DNA of 45,002 nt from an uncultured Bacteroidales bacterium (GCA_900317125.1 ONFR01000017.1:1-45002), one strand, 5' to 3'. Shown: positions 1-7,206, counted from the stretch's first letter. The notes: a model not told the origin generated them from the sequence alone. Numbers and translations are program-made.

Positions 1-1941
1 GTTGTCGCCGATGTGGCGGTACCAGCGGTAGGTGCAGCCCGGTGTCTCGGTGGAGACGGTGATGTCGGTGGGTTGTCCGTTGCAGACTACGGTGTCGCCT
101 TCGACAAGGAGTTCGGGATGCTGGAAGACCTCGATGACCACGGTGTCGTAGGCAGTGCACCAGACAGTGTCTTCAGCATAGATTTCGCCCTCGGTATAGA
201 GGCCGTTGTATGTACGCAGAACGACGGGGTTCTTGTAGAATCCATAGATGTGGCTGAATTCGGCAAGGCTGCCGTTGCGGTCGCCTTCAAAAACCTCGTA
301 GGGCACGGTGTCCGGAGCCACGGAGGTGTCGTTGAAGATAATCCAGTCGCGGCGGACGGAGCCTGGGATGTCGTCGCGGAGGACGACAACTTCGGAGTCG
401 CAGACCTCTAAGGCGGAGGCATGAATATGGTGGTTACGGGTGTCGGGAGAACCGAGTACGTTGACGGTATAAGTGCTGTCGCTGAAGCAGGAGTTGTCAT
501 CGCGGAAGAAGGAACGGCAGGTCACTTGGTAGGTGCCGATGGAGTCGAAGCGATAGGAGATGCTGTCGCCCATGGCAGAGTCAACGACATCACCGTTGTG
601 GAACCACCATTTTGTTTTCGGCTTTTCAACACCCTGAGGGATGTTGGGGATGAAACTCTTGTTGAGGAACAAGACATCATTTTCGCAGGTTTTGATGGTG
701 TCGATGGACATTGAGGGCTTGGTGTTATTAACGCTTACGTACACTTTCGATATGATAGGAATGTCGGGGTTCATGTACGAAGTCATGTCGCAGCGGAATA
801 CCTGCAGATTGGTGTATTGGCCGGCCATGGAGCCTTCCGTCACGAGAAAGTCGTCGCTTTGGCAGAGGTATGTGTGGTTGGCGCTGTTGTCGGCGGTGAG
901 CGGTGTGAACTGGACGGTCTCGGGAACATTCAGCAGGCTACTGATACCCTCCATGCCCGAGTTGCTTTTATACCACCTATAGCTGCTCAATCCTTTGGGA
1001 GCCCTTAGCGTGTCCACAACTTGAGTGGAACCAGCGGGACATCCAGAACTCTTAATTTCAATTGGCTGGCATTCACCAGCGATGTAGGCACAGGCGTAAT
1101 GGACGCTCATACTGCAGTCGCCCGCACCAATCTTGATGCGTACACGCTCATACAGATAATTGTTCAAGTTGATGGCCACCTTGTTCCAGGGCAGGTAGAT
1201 GTTGCAACCATAGGAAGCCCCCGAGTTGTGCGAGCCAGTGCTGCCAACATAGAACGGAGACACATCGGAGCCCGTACCTGCAGGTGTGGGACGAATATAG
1301 CAAAGAGTGTCGCCACCGATGGATTGCCAAGTGCCCGAGAGGACGTTTTGGCGCTCAATTTGTATGGCGAACTCGGGATTCTCGGATACGGAGTGCTGCC
1401 CGTTCTGGAGAGAAAGGGCATACCAGATAAATATCAAGGCGTTCTGCGGAACGACATCAAATTCGTAGCAGAGCATTTCGGCTTCGTGTGTGCCTCCGCA
1501 GTTGTTGCCCAAACGGATAGAACTGGTGTACGACGAGTCTGGTGGGAGGTAAGACAGATGGTTATAGGTGAGGGGGTCGGTGCCGGAACCTTTGATAACG
1601 AATCGATTCATGTAGTCCGATTGGCCGTTGATGTTGACCGAATTGCCGTTTGTACAACTGCTGCCGGATGATGTTGTTGCCAACTGCGAAGCGGGGATAA
1701 CTGTTCCCCACTGACGCATACCCCAGTCGTTGCATGTACTCGTATAGTTGTCCTTGCTCCCCGTGTAGCCATACCATAGGGCGTTGGCATTGTTGCCGGC
1801 GCTTGCAATTACAAATGAGGTGGGGTTCTTCAGCCCTTTACAATAGCTGACACCCTGTGCATTGGAGAAATTACACAATAACACAAACGGGACCATCAAC
1901 AGTGTCCTTCCAATTTTGGTAGTGAGAAGATGTGTTGTCAT
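1..1941 (-). CDS. Large secreted protein with PKD/Ig-like modules, 3' end beyond window
   Basis: The reverse strand is open from the ATG at 1941 to the window edge (647 codons, no stop), so the gene is real but its 3' end is missing. The first about 29 residues form a signal peptide (basic start, LLMVPFVLLC core, cleavage likely after SNAQ). The mature part is rich in Thr, Ser, Asp, Tyr and Cys. Around residues 405-500 there is a PKD-like module (CENDVLFLN, then SYRFDSIGTYQVTC). Near residue 620 an Ig-like module of the kind seen in T9SS substrates begins (GDTVVCNGQPTDITV, then CTYRWYR). I infer an exported or surface protein. A C-terminal sorting domain is expected but lies outside the window. 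No enzymatic motif is visible. The function is unknown; an adhesin or structural role is a guess. Confidence 0.85.
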   Translation of the reverse strand, partial: MTTHLLTTKIGRTLLMVPFVLLCNFSNAQGVSYCKGLKNPTSFVIASAGNNANALWYGYTGSKDNYTSTCNDWGMRQWGTVIPASQLATTSSGSSCTNGNSVNINGQSDYMNRFVIKGSGTDPLTYNHLSYLPPDSSYTSSIRLGNNCGGTHEAEMLCYEFDVVPQNALIFIWYALSLQNGQHSVSENPEFAIQIERQNVLSGTWQSIGGDTLCYIRPTPAGTGSDVSPFYVGSTGSHNSGASYGCNIYLPWNKVAINLNNYLYERVRIKIGAGDCSMSVHYACAYIAGECQPIEIKSSGCPAGSTQVVDTLRAPKGLSSYRWYKSNSGMEGISSLLNVPETVQFTPLTADNSANHTYLCQSDDFLVTEGSMAGQYTNLQVFRCDMTSYMNPDIPIISKVYVSVNNTKPSMSIDTIKTCENDVLFLNKSFIPNIPQGVEKPKTKWWFHNGDVVDSAMGDSISYRFDSIGTYQVTCRSFFRDDNSCFSDSTYTVNVLGSPDTRNHHIHASALEVCDSEVVVLRDDIPGSVRRDWIIFNDTSVAPDTVPYEVFEGDRNGSLAEFSHIYGFYKNPVVLRTYNGLYTEGEIYAEDTVWCTAYDTVVIEVFQHPELLVEGDTVVCNGQPTDITVSTETPGCTYRWYRHIGDN

Positions 1942-1986
1942 GATATTTAGTTTTTATTATTTCTGCCCTTATGACACACAAGGTCC

Positions 1987-2001
1987 AAATTGCTGCAATT
2001 T
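1987..2001. promoter_or_regulatory. Perfect 7-1-7 palindrome upstream of secreted-protein gene
   Basis: AAATTGC-T-GCAATTT is a perfect inverted repeat with a single-base centre, 46 bp upstream of the ATG at 1941. It could be an operator for the minus-strand gene or a short hairpin in its leader. I see no clear TAnnTTTG box for this gene, so the promoter itself is not assigned. Confidence 0.35.
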
Positions 2002-2057
2002 TTTAACGTTATTTATGATTTTTCTTTGTTGTGCAGTTGCTGTAGCCCTAGTATGTA

Positions 2058-2088
2058 TAAAAAAACAGCAGAAGGACCCTCCTGCTGT
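2058..2088 (-). terminator. Intrinsic terminator of tRNA-Val
   Basis: On the minus strand, ACAGCAG and CTGCTGT form a perfect 7-bp stem with a 10-nt loop. A run of seven T follows directly. It starts 9 nt beyond the tRNA 3' end, so it is the natural terminator of the tRNA-Val transcript. Confidence 0.85.
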
Positions 2089-2096
2089 TTGGCTTG

Positions 2097-2171
2097 TGGG
2101 AGTAATTGGATTCGAACCAATGACCCTCTGCTTGTAAGGCAGATGCTCTGAACCGACTGAGCTATACTCCC
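2097..2171 (-). tRNA. tRNA-Val (anticodon UAC)
   Basis: The minus strand folds as a full cloverleaf. The acceptor stem is GGGAGTA/TACTCCC with discriminator A. The D arm is GCTC/GAGC. The anticodon arm is TCTGC-CTTACAA-GCAGA, so positions 34-36 are TAC, which reads GUA and related valine codons. The T arm is ATTGG-TTCGAAT-CCAAT. CCA is not encoded. It is a single gene with its own promoter (2215-2245) and terminator (2058-2088). Confidence 0.95.
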
Positions 2172-2214
2172 TTGTTTCGTTTTTTCAGCCTCCCGAGGGG
2201 CTTGAAATCGTTTG

Positions 2215-2245
2215 CAAAGATACGAACTTTTTGCGACATGGCAAA
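2215..2245 (-). promoter_or_regulatory. Promoter of tRNA-Val
   Basis: The minus strand carries TTTG (2245-2242), a 19-nt spacer, then TATCTTTG (2222-2215), the Bacteroidota -33/-7 arrangement. The expected start is about 35 nt before the tRNA. The spacer begins CCATGTCG, and the whole element is nearly identical to the tRNA-Gln promoter at 40560-40590. Confidence 0.85.
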
Positions 2246-2251
2246 TATTTT

Positions 2252-2282
2252 TTTGCCGTGAAGACAAAAAAATGTATTTTTG
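2252..2282 (+). promoter_or_regulatory. Promoter of the DUF4296 lipoprotein gene
   Basis: TTTG at 2252-2255, a 19-nt spacer and TATTTTTG at 2275-2282 match the Bacteroidota consensus. The ATG at 2311 follows 28 nt later. The -33 elements of this promoter and of the divergent tRNA-Val promoter are only 6 bp apart. Confidence 0.75.
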
Positions 2283-2310
2283 CAAATCAATTGGTACAAC
2301 ACTGTATAGC

Positions 2311-2670
2311 ATGAATCAACTGAGATATACACTATTGGCAGCGCTTTTTGCTGTTGCTGCGCTTGCTTCGGGCTGCCGTAGCGACCAGCAGCCTTCCGAT
2401 GTCATGGGTGAAGAAAAGATGGCCGAATTCCTTCAGGAGGCCTATCTTTTGGAGGGATTTTATGGCATAGAGACAAGTTTCCAATACGACACCCTGTATC
2501 CCGAAATGTTGGCCTCTTACGACAGTCTACTGGCCAGCTACAGCCTCACCCGAGAGGATTTTGAGCGGAGCATTGACTGGTACACCCGCCATCCCCAAAT
2601 CTATCAACGTATCCACGATACCGTCCTTGCGCGTTTCGACCGCCAGCTGGCCGAATTCGGCGATATGTAA
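2311..2670 (+). CDS. DUF4296-type lipoprotein
   Basis: This 119-aa protein starts at the ATG at 2311. A longer upstream reading is possible, but it would run through the promoter box at 2275-2282, so this start is preferred. Residues 1-22 are a lipoprotein signal with lipobox ASGC. The segment after it (EEKMAEFLQEAYLLEGFYG) and the later YDSLLASYSLTREDFERSIDWYTRHP resemble DUF4296, a small domain found in Bacteroidota lipoproteins whose role is unknown. The size fits the family. The gene stands alone: tRNA-Val is divergent upstream and a convergent minus-strand gene lies 525 bp downstream. Confidence 0.85.
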   Translation: MNQLRYTLLAALFAVAALASGCRSDQQPSDVMGEEKMAEFLQEAYLLEGFYGIETSFQYDTLYPEMLASYDSLLASYSLTREDFERSIDWYTRHPQIYQRIHDTVLARFDRQLAEFGDM

Positions 2671-2808
2671 TTAGCTCCACACGCTCTGCCATCGCCTGTC
2701 AAGCATACAGCCTGTTGCAACGGTGAACCCTAATGTTTAACCGGCAAGTATCCGACAATCATTTCCGTGGGAAATACTGCGCAAGTCAAGTCCTTGGTCT
2801 GTCGTTAG

Positions 2809-2852
2809 TTCCTTTCTATGTATTTTCTATTTCCTTTCTATGTATATTCTCT
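2809..2852. repeat. Four 11-bp tandem units
   Basis: The tract reads as four consecutive 11-mers: TTCCTTTCTAT, GTATTTTCTAT, TTCCTTTCTAT, GTATATTCTCT. Units 1 and 3 are identical and the others keep the TTCTAT-like end. The 11-bp period also appears at 16885-16917 and 37116-37159. Confidence 0.75.
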
Positions 2853-3069
2853 ATTATTTGTGTTAGGGAAATAATAAGCAGCCGAAAGTCTGTCAAAGTT
2901 TGATGCAAAATGTTGAGGTAATATGACTTAACCCTTAACGACCTATTAGTGATAGACCCAAATAGATCAATGGAATATACCTGTTTGTAATATCCCACGG
3001 AGAATCTGACGGTATATCATCACGGTATACTATTAAGCGAAAGAGCCTTTGGGGCTGGGCTAACCTCCT

Positions 3070-3131
3070 TGCATTGCACGATTAGGCAGATAGTCCTTAG
3101 GAATTTTCGCTTCCCTGATGACCGATCTGGG
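3070..3131. repeat. Intergenic repeat module, copy 1
   Basis: Block A (TGCATTGCACGATT, 3070-3083) is identical to 17007-17020. Block B (ATGACCGATCTGGG, 3118-3131) differs by one base from 17037-17050. Order and orientation are the same in both copies. The gap between blocks is 34 nt here and 16 nt in the other copy. Confidence 0.7.
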
Positions 3132-3142
3132 ATAAAACAGCA

Positions 3143-3179
3143 ACGGCCGCCATCCCTCTTGTTAAGGGGTGGCGGCCGT
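3143..3179 (-). terminator. Strong hairpin, likely terminator of the lipoprotein at 3196
   Basis: ACGGCCGCCA (3143-3152) pairs perfectly with TGGCGGCCGT (3170-3179), and the stem continues inward with a wobble pair and CCCT/AGGG. On the minus strand it begins 17 nt after the stop at 3196 and is followed by a moderately T-rich stretch containing TTTT. It may also end transcripts arriving from the plus side. Confidence 0.65.
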
Positions 3180-3195
3180 CGGCTTTCAGGAATAG

Positions 3196-3654
3196 CTATT
3201 GATTGTTTGTGGTGTCCTTTGGCAAGCTAATCTTTCCGTGTTCCACCTTGTTGGGATAGGGATTCTCGGGGATTTGGAAAGGCACATATACCAGCCAGTG
3301 ACCGTCTTCCTGCACCATCATGATTTCGTTCTCGAGGGTTTGGATAGGCGTTGTTTTGGTGTATTTCACATGGGCGGTGTCGTTCACAATCTCGATGTTG
3401 TCGATAACGATGGTGGCGGGAGTGTTCGACTGGATATACTCTTGAGGGGTCATGGGGATAAGTTTGTCGCGGAGGAAGGTGAGGGCATTCTCTTGCGTCT
3501 CCTTGGTGGCGTAGGGCATGGCCTCGTCTATCAGGTAGTTGCCTGTGGCATTCAAGTATCCTAGGGCGTTGGTCTCAATCTCTTTCTTGTCGGTGCTGCA
3601 TGCGCTGAGGAGGAAAAGCAGGCATACGGCAGCAAGATTTGCGTAGTGTTTCAT
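3196..3654 (-). CDS. Small lipoprotein, possibly NTF2-like (DUF4878-type)
   Basis: This 152-aa protein has an N-terminal lipoprotein signal (residues 1-18, lipobox LSAC) and should sit in the outer or inner membrane leaflet. The mature part starts with a helical region (ALGYLNATGNYLIDEAMPYA), followed by strands such as TIVIDNIEIVNDTAHVKYT and DGHWLVYVPFQIP. This helix-then-curved-sheet order, with a closing 'GHWLV' strand, resembles NTF2-like DUF4878 lipoproteins. The family call is an inference from pattern, not certain. No catalytic motif is evident. A hairpin (3677-3710) separates it from the next minus-strand gene upstream, so it probably has its own promoter. Confidence 0.8.
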   Translation of the reverse strand: MKHYANLAAVCLLFLLSACSTDKKEIETNALGYLNATGNYLIDEAMPYATKETQENALTFLRDKLIPMTPQEYIQSNTPATIVIDNIEIVNDTAHVKYTKTTPIQTLENEIMMVQEDGHWLVYVPFQIPENPYPNKVEHGKISLPKDTTNNQ

Positions 3655-3676
3655 GATGTTATGTCTGATGGAATAA

Positions 3677-3710
3677 ATAAGAGTCCGGGATTAAAGCCCC
3701 AGACTCTTAT
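3677..3710 (-). terminator. Hairpin terminator after the 3734-4165 gene
   Basis: ATAAGAGTC (3677-3685) pairs perfectly with GACTCTTAT (3702-3710) and the stem continues with CGGG/CCC(C). It lies 24 nt past the minus-strand stop at 3734 and is followed by TTATT. Its near symmetry means it could work in both directions. Confidence 0.7.
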
Positions 3711-3733
3711 TGTGTTGTTCGTAAAGAAAAAGG

Positions 3734-4165
3734 TTATTGCTTAATGGTGAGGCTACCATTGCCGGCAGAAACGGAACCACCGTTCTTGGTCTTGATGGAC
3801 ATCTTACTGGCATCAACCTGGGCTTCGCCGTTCTGTCCCTTGACGGAAACACCCTTGTTGGAGAGTGTAGCGGTACCTTTGTTGGCATTGTTGGTGCCGA
3901 TGGTCATCTTGCTGGCATCAACCTTCACCTCGGTCTTGGGCTCTTCTTTCTTGGCCTTTTTCTTGGCGGGGGTAGCTTTCTTGACGGGCTCGTCTACGAC
4001 AACCTCCTCAACGGGTGTGGAGTCGATGACTTCTTCCACAATGCTGTCCACCACGGGAACCATGGTGTCGATAGGCTCCTCGGCGGGAGTGTTGTTATTG
4101 TTGCAAGCCACGGCGAGTGACATGGCAACAAGAGCCAGTGCTAAAGCTTTAACAGTCTTTTTCAT
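3734..4165 (-). CDS. Lipoprotein with Lys/Glu/Pro linker and VDASKM repeats
   Basis: This 143-aa protein has a lipoprotein signal (residues 1-21, lipobox AVAC) and an Asn-rich start. An acidic, Val/Pro-rich stretch follows (about 25-62), then a basic linker of Ala, Pro and Lys (about 63-77). The C-terminal half holds two imperfect repeats, each beginning VDASKM(T/S)I and continuing with Gly, Asn, Thr and Ser. The acid-then-base low-complexity middle looks like a flexible cell-wall or periplasm spanner. The repeats look like short beta-solenoid or amyloid-like strands, but this is only inference. I do not recognise a named family. Neighbours on both sides are lipoprotein genes on the same strand. 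Confidence 0.8.
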   Translation of the reverse strand: MKKTVKALALALVAMSLAVACNNNNTPAEEPIDTMVPVVDSIVEEVIDSTPVEEVVVDEPVKKATPAKKKAKKEEPKTEVKVDASKMTIGTNNANKGTATLSNKGVSVKGQNGEAQVDASKMSIKTKNGGSVSAGNGSLTIKQ

Positions 4166-4203
4166 TTCTATTGTGTATTAGGGTTATACTCTCAGTTACT
4201 AGA

Positions 4204-5043
4204 TTAGCGAGCCATGATTTTGGCAGAGGCGGGCATGGTGATTTTGAAAGCGCCTTTTGCATTTGTCATGCTCTGGTTGATAACGTTGAGGGTGAAGGGA
4301 CGGCGGGTGCAGGCAGCCCAGTTGTAGTTGTTCTCCAACAGCTCGGCACCGTGAGCCATGGTGGCGTTGGCAACGCAGCTCAGCAGCATAGCGTCAGCTT
4401 CGAGTTTGGTGATATTGAGGGTGACGTCGGTACCCCACCAGTCGCCAATGGTCTGTTCGCTACCATCCTGGTATTGGAGAGTGAGGCCGGTGCTTTCGAA
4501 GTACCAAAGTTGAACACCTTCCATGGTAACACCTTGAGAGAAACCAACATTGCCGGTATAGGTACCAGTAGCGGGAGCGCCATCGAAGTAGTGAAGCATC
4601 TGGACGATGGGCATCTGGGTGGAAGAAGTGGTTTGAGCGGCAGCAACCCCAATGGCGCCCGGAGCTTGGTTAGCAATCACGCAGTTGACGTATTGGGCAG
4701 CCCAGTTCACGTCGCCGAAGGTGACGTTCACGCCAGCCAGCTCTTCGAAGGTAGCGGTGTAGGTGGCATTGCTGGTAACGGTCACAATGCGGGGATTGTT
4801 GGCATTGTCATCATTCCATTTGACGAATTTGTAACCCTCGTTAGCGGTGGCGGTGAGGGTAGCGGTAGCAGCAGAGTCGTAAACGCCGCCGCCAGTCACT
4901 GTACCATAAGCATCGTTGTTGGCATTAACGGTGATGGTGTACTTGGGGGTCTGATGAGTGGGGTTGTTGTTGGGTTTGTCGCAGCTGACCATTACGGTAC
5001 CTGCAACCAGCATCAGGCTAAACAGTTTGAAAATGTTCTTCAT
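4204..5043 (-). CDS. Lipoprotein with InlB B-repeat-like domain
   Basis: This 279-aa protein has a lipoprotein signal (residues 1-21, lipobox VSC). Residues about 35-98 match the divergent InlB B-repeat pattern: YTITVNAN, then YGTVTGGG, ATLTATANEGYKFVKWND, and NATYTATFEE. Such domains are common in bacterial surface proteins. Residues about 105-275 form a beta-rich region I do not recognise (VTFGDVNWAAQYVNCVIAN, then GSEQTIGDWWGTDVTLNITKLE). I infer a surface-exposed protein. It is the first of the three lipoprotein genes in transcription order and has a clear promoter box at 5109-5116. Confidence 0.85.
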   Translation of the reverse strand: MKNIFKLFSLMLVAGTVMVSCDKPNNNPTHQTPKYTITVNANNDAYGTVTGGGVYDSAATATLTATANEGYKFVKWNDDNANNPRIVTVTSNATYTATFEELAGVNVTFGDVNWAAQYVNCVIANQAPGAIGVAAAQTTSSTQMPIVQMLHYFDGAPATGTYTGNVGFSQGVTMEGVQLWYFESTGLTLQYQDGSEQTIGDWWGTDVTLNITKLEADAMLLSCVANATMAHGAELLENNYNWAACTRRPFTLNVINQSMTNAKGAFKITMPASAKIMAR

Positions 5044-5096
5044 TTCTGTGTTGATTTTAAATTGTTTATAATGTGATTTGTTAATATGTTCTTTTA

Positions 5097-5135
5097 CTAT
5101 TCAAATTGCAAAAATACAACTTTTTTTTTGAATAG
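5097..5135 (-). promoter_or_regulatory. Promoter box inside a 9-bp-arm inverted repeat
   Basis: The minus strand reads CTATTCAAA, 10 nt, TATTTTTG (5116-5109), 3 nt, TTTGAATAG. The box fits TAnnTTTG. The arms (5097-5105 and 5127-5135) are perfectly complementary and centred on the first base of the box. I see no TTTG at the expected -33 position. It drives the InlB-repeat lipoprotein at 4204-5043. Confidence 0.6.
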
Positions 5136-5278
5136 ATTTTTTTTTTGTCTTTTTTATGTTTTTTTAGAATTCAATAAGTGTGTTGGTTCGGTTTTGGGGT
5201 CGTATTCTCTTTGTTCTTTTTGTTGCATTGTGTTGTCATGGTCGAAGGCAAGGAGTGGCTGCGGCACAGAAGGGGTGG

Positions 5279-6415
5279 TCAGTTTTTGATGTCGAGGGCG
5301 TCGCGGACGCCGTTGCCGAGGAGCATGAATGCCAGTACGAGGAGCATGATGGCTGCGCCGGGCAGGAGGGGAAGGTAGGCACTGTCGAGCAGGATGTAGC
5401 TGTAGTTCTCTTTGACCATGGAGCCCCACGAGGGCATGGGAGGCTGCACACCGATGCCAAGGAAGCTGAGGCCGGCCTCGAGTAGGATGGCGCTGGCGAA
5501 GTTGGCGGCGGCTACGACGATGACGGCACCCGATATGTTGGGCAGTATGTGGCGGAAGATGGTGCGGAAGGGACTGATGCCGAGGGCACGTGCGGCCTCG
5601 ACGTATTCTTTCTCCTTGATGCTGTAGACTTGTCCGCGCACTACACGGGCGATGTCGACCCACATGGTGAGACCGACGGCGATGAACACCTGCCAGAATC
5701 CCTTGCCCAGCGCAAAGGTGATGGCGATGACCAGCAGCACTGTGGGGATGGACCACACGACGTTGATGAACCAGGTGATGAGATTGTCTACCCAGCCTCC
5801 GTAGTAAGCGGCCAGGGCGCCGAGGGTGATGCCGATGAGCAGGGCGATGAGCACGGCGATGAAGCCAACCGAGAGGCTGACGCGGCTGCCGATGACTATC
5901 ATGCTGAGCACGTCGCGGCCGTAGCCGTCGGTGCCGAAGGGAAAGGTGCGTGTGCGTTGTTGCACTATTTGCGAGGCGGCCACGCGGCGTACAGGGCCGT
6001 TGTTGGGCACGGAGCCGGTGTAGGCTTCGATGTCGACACTATCGCCTACGGTTGTGACGCTGTAGGTAGGTATGGCGGTGGCATCGAGTGGGCGACCGCT
6101 GAGCATTGTGCGTAGCCAGGACTGCTGCACGGGGGGCTGGCCGTCGTCGACGTAGGTGAACTGTATGCGCGAAAAGGGCTTGAGGGTGGCCAGCTCGAGG
6201 TACTGCTGGTTGCAGTAGGGGGTGGGGTCGGGGGTGATGAGGTAGCCCAGCAGGGCGGTAAGGGTGAAAAGGCCTATGACCACAAGGCTGGCCACGGAGA
6301 GCCCGTTGCGGCGGAAGCGCTGCCAGGCCATGCCGCTGAGCGAAGTGCTGCGGGCAGGGGCTTCCCGGCGGAGGAAGCGCCGGTGGGCGCGGCTGAACAG
6401 AGCTTGGAGGGTCAT
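5279..6415 (-). CDS. oppC: Peptide ABC transporter permease, OppC/DppC type
   Basis: This 378-aa inner-membrane permease would pair with an OppB-type partner and ATPases to import oligopeptides. TM1 lies around residues 38-60 (SVASLVVIGLFTLTALLGYLI). A long extracytoplasmic segment follows to about 165. The typical OppC sequence FGTDGYGRDVLSMIVIGSRVSL leads into five further TM segments. The EAA loop that contacts the ATPase is clear (EAARALGISPFRTIFRHILPN). The C-terminus has the usual LLEAGLSFLGIGVQPPMPSWG. The segment after TM1 is longer than I recall for E. coli OppC (about 300 aa in total). No OppB, OppD, OppF or binding protein lies in the window. It follows sufT by 37 bp on the same strand, so it may share its transcript. 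Confidence 0.9.
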   Translation of the reverse strand: MTLQALFSRAHRRFLRREAPARSTSLSGMAWQRFRRNGLSVASLVVIGLFTLTALLGYLITPDPTPYCNQQYLELATLKPFSRIQFTYVDDGQPPVQQSWLRTMLSGRPLDATAIPTYSVTTVGDSVDIEAYTGSVPNNGPVRRVAASQIVQQRTRTFPFGTDGYGRDVLSMIVIGSRVSLSVGFIAVLIALLIGITLGALAAYYGGWVDNLITWFINVVWSIPTVLLVIAITFALGKGFWQVFIAVGLTMWVDIARVVRGQVYSIKEKEYVEAARALGISPFRTIFRHILPNISGAVIVVAAANFASAILLEAGLSFLGIGVQPPMPSWGSMVKENYSYILLDSAYLPLLPGAAIMLLVLAFMLLGNGVRDALDIKN

Positions 6416-6452
6416 GGGGATAGATGGGATGGATTTGTTAAAGGGAATAGGG

Positions 6453-6770
6453 TTACATAAGGCCGAGCTCGAGTTTCACCTCGTCGCTGAGGTTGTTGAA
6501 GTCCCAGGGCGGGTCGAAGGTGAGGTCGACATCGACGGATTTGATACCTTGGATGTAACCTACCATCTGCTTGACCTCTTGGAACATGTATTCGGCCTCG
6601 GGACAGTCGGGGGCCGTCATGGTCATGAGTATTTTGACGTTGAAGTCGTCGTCGATGTCTATCTTGTAGATGAGGCCGAGGTCGTAGATGTTGACGGGGA
6701 TCTCGGGGTCGTAGATGTTGCGCAGACAGTTGACGATGGCGTCGCGGAGGGTTTCTTTGGTGGGTTGCAT
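6453..6770 (-). CDS. sufT: DUF59/MIP18-family Fe-S assembly protein (SufT-like)
   Basis: This 105-aa protein is nearly all one DUF59 domain, with DPEIPVNIYDLGLIY near the start, MTMTAPDCPEAEYM in the middle with the conserved Cys, and VDLTFDPPWDF near the end. The family helps deliver or mature Fe-S clusters. The ATG at 6770 gives the usual family length and lies 13 nt after the SufE stop. An ATG 45 nt further upstream would overlap sufE and add an unconserved, Asn/Pro-rich head, so it is rejected. The position directly after sufE supports a role in Fe-S assembly. The symbol is assigned by family and context. Confidence 0.9.
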   Translation of the reverse strand: MQPTKETLRDAIVNCLRNIYDPEIPVNIYDLGLIYKIDIDDDFNVKILMTMTAPDCPEAEYMFQEVKQMVGYIQGIKSVDVDLTFDPPWDFNNLSDEVKLELGLM

Positions 6771-6783
6771 GGGATATGGGGTG

Positions 6784-7206
6784 TTAGGATTGTTTCTGTG
6801 AGAAGGCGAGGGCATAGAGCTTCATCTGTTTGACCATGGAGGTGAGGCCGTTGGAGCGGGTGGGGGAGAGGTGCTCTTTGAGGCCTATCTGGTCGATGAA
6901 GGCGAGGTCGGCGGCAAGGATGTCCTGTGGGGTCTGGCCGTCGAGGGCACGAATGAGGAGTGTGATGATGCCTTTGGTGATGACGGCATCGCTGTCGGCA
7001 CGGAACCATAGGCGGCCGTCGCGGTGTTCGCAGCTCAGCCATACACGGCTTTGGCACCCTTTGATGAGGTTGCTCTCGGTTTTGTCCTTTTCGTCGATGA
7101 CGGGGCATTGCTTGCCGAGGTCGATGATGTAGGCGTATTTGTCGAGCCATTCGTCGAAGCAGGCGAACTCGTCGATGATGGTTTGTTCTATCTCTTTGAT
7201 GGTCAT
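6784..7206 (-). CDS. sufE: Cysteine desulfuration protein SufE
   Basis: This 140-aa protein accepts persulfide sulfur from a SufS-type cysteine desulfurase and passes it to the SUF scaffold. The catalytic Cys is visible in LIKGCQSRVWL (about residue 51). The later parts match the SufE fold: FRADSDAVITKGIITLLIRALDGQTPQDI and the C-terminal LSPTRSNGLTSMVKQMK. Length is typical. SufBCD and SufS are not in the window. It lies between the LptF/G-like permease (52 bp upstream) and sufT (13 bp downstream), all on the minus strand. Confidence 0.95.
   Translation of the reverse strand: MTIKEIEQTIIDEFACFDEWLDKYAYIIDLGKQCPVIDEKDKTESNLIKGCQSRVWLSCEHRDGRLWFRADSDAVITKGIITLLIRALDGQTPQDILAADLAFIDQIGLKEHLSPTRSNGLTSMVKQMKLYALAFSQKQS

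Larger units (their letters stand above)
2671..3195. other. Gene-free convergent junction with repeats
   Basis: These 525 bp lie between two convergent lipoprotein genes. No open frame here has a signal peptide or recognisable domain. The stretch holds an 11-bp-period tract (2809-2852), two blocks shared with the junction at 16584-17125 (3070-3083 and 3118-3131) and a strong hairpin (3143-3179). Confidence 0.7.

Noticed and set aside
2816..2998. 60-codon minus-strand frame in the convergent junction
   Set aside because: It covers the 11-bp tandem tract, has no ribosome-binding context or domain, and its composition is that of the surrounding non-coding DNA.
4171..5076. 301-codon plus-strand frame over the InlB-repeat lipoprotein
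   Set aside because: The minus-strand gene has a lipobox, a recognisable domain and a promoter. The plus-strand frame has none of these.
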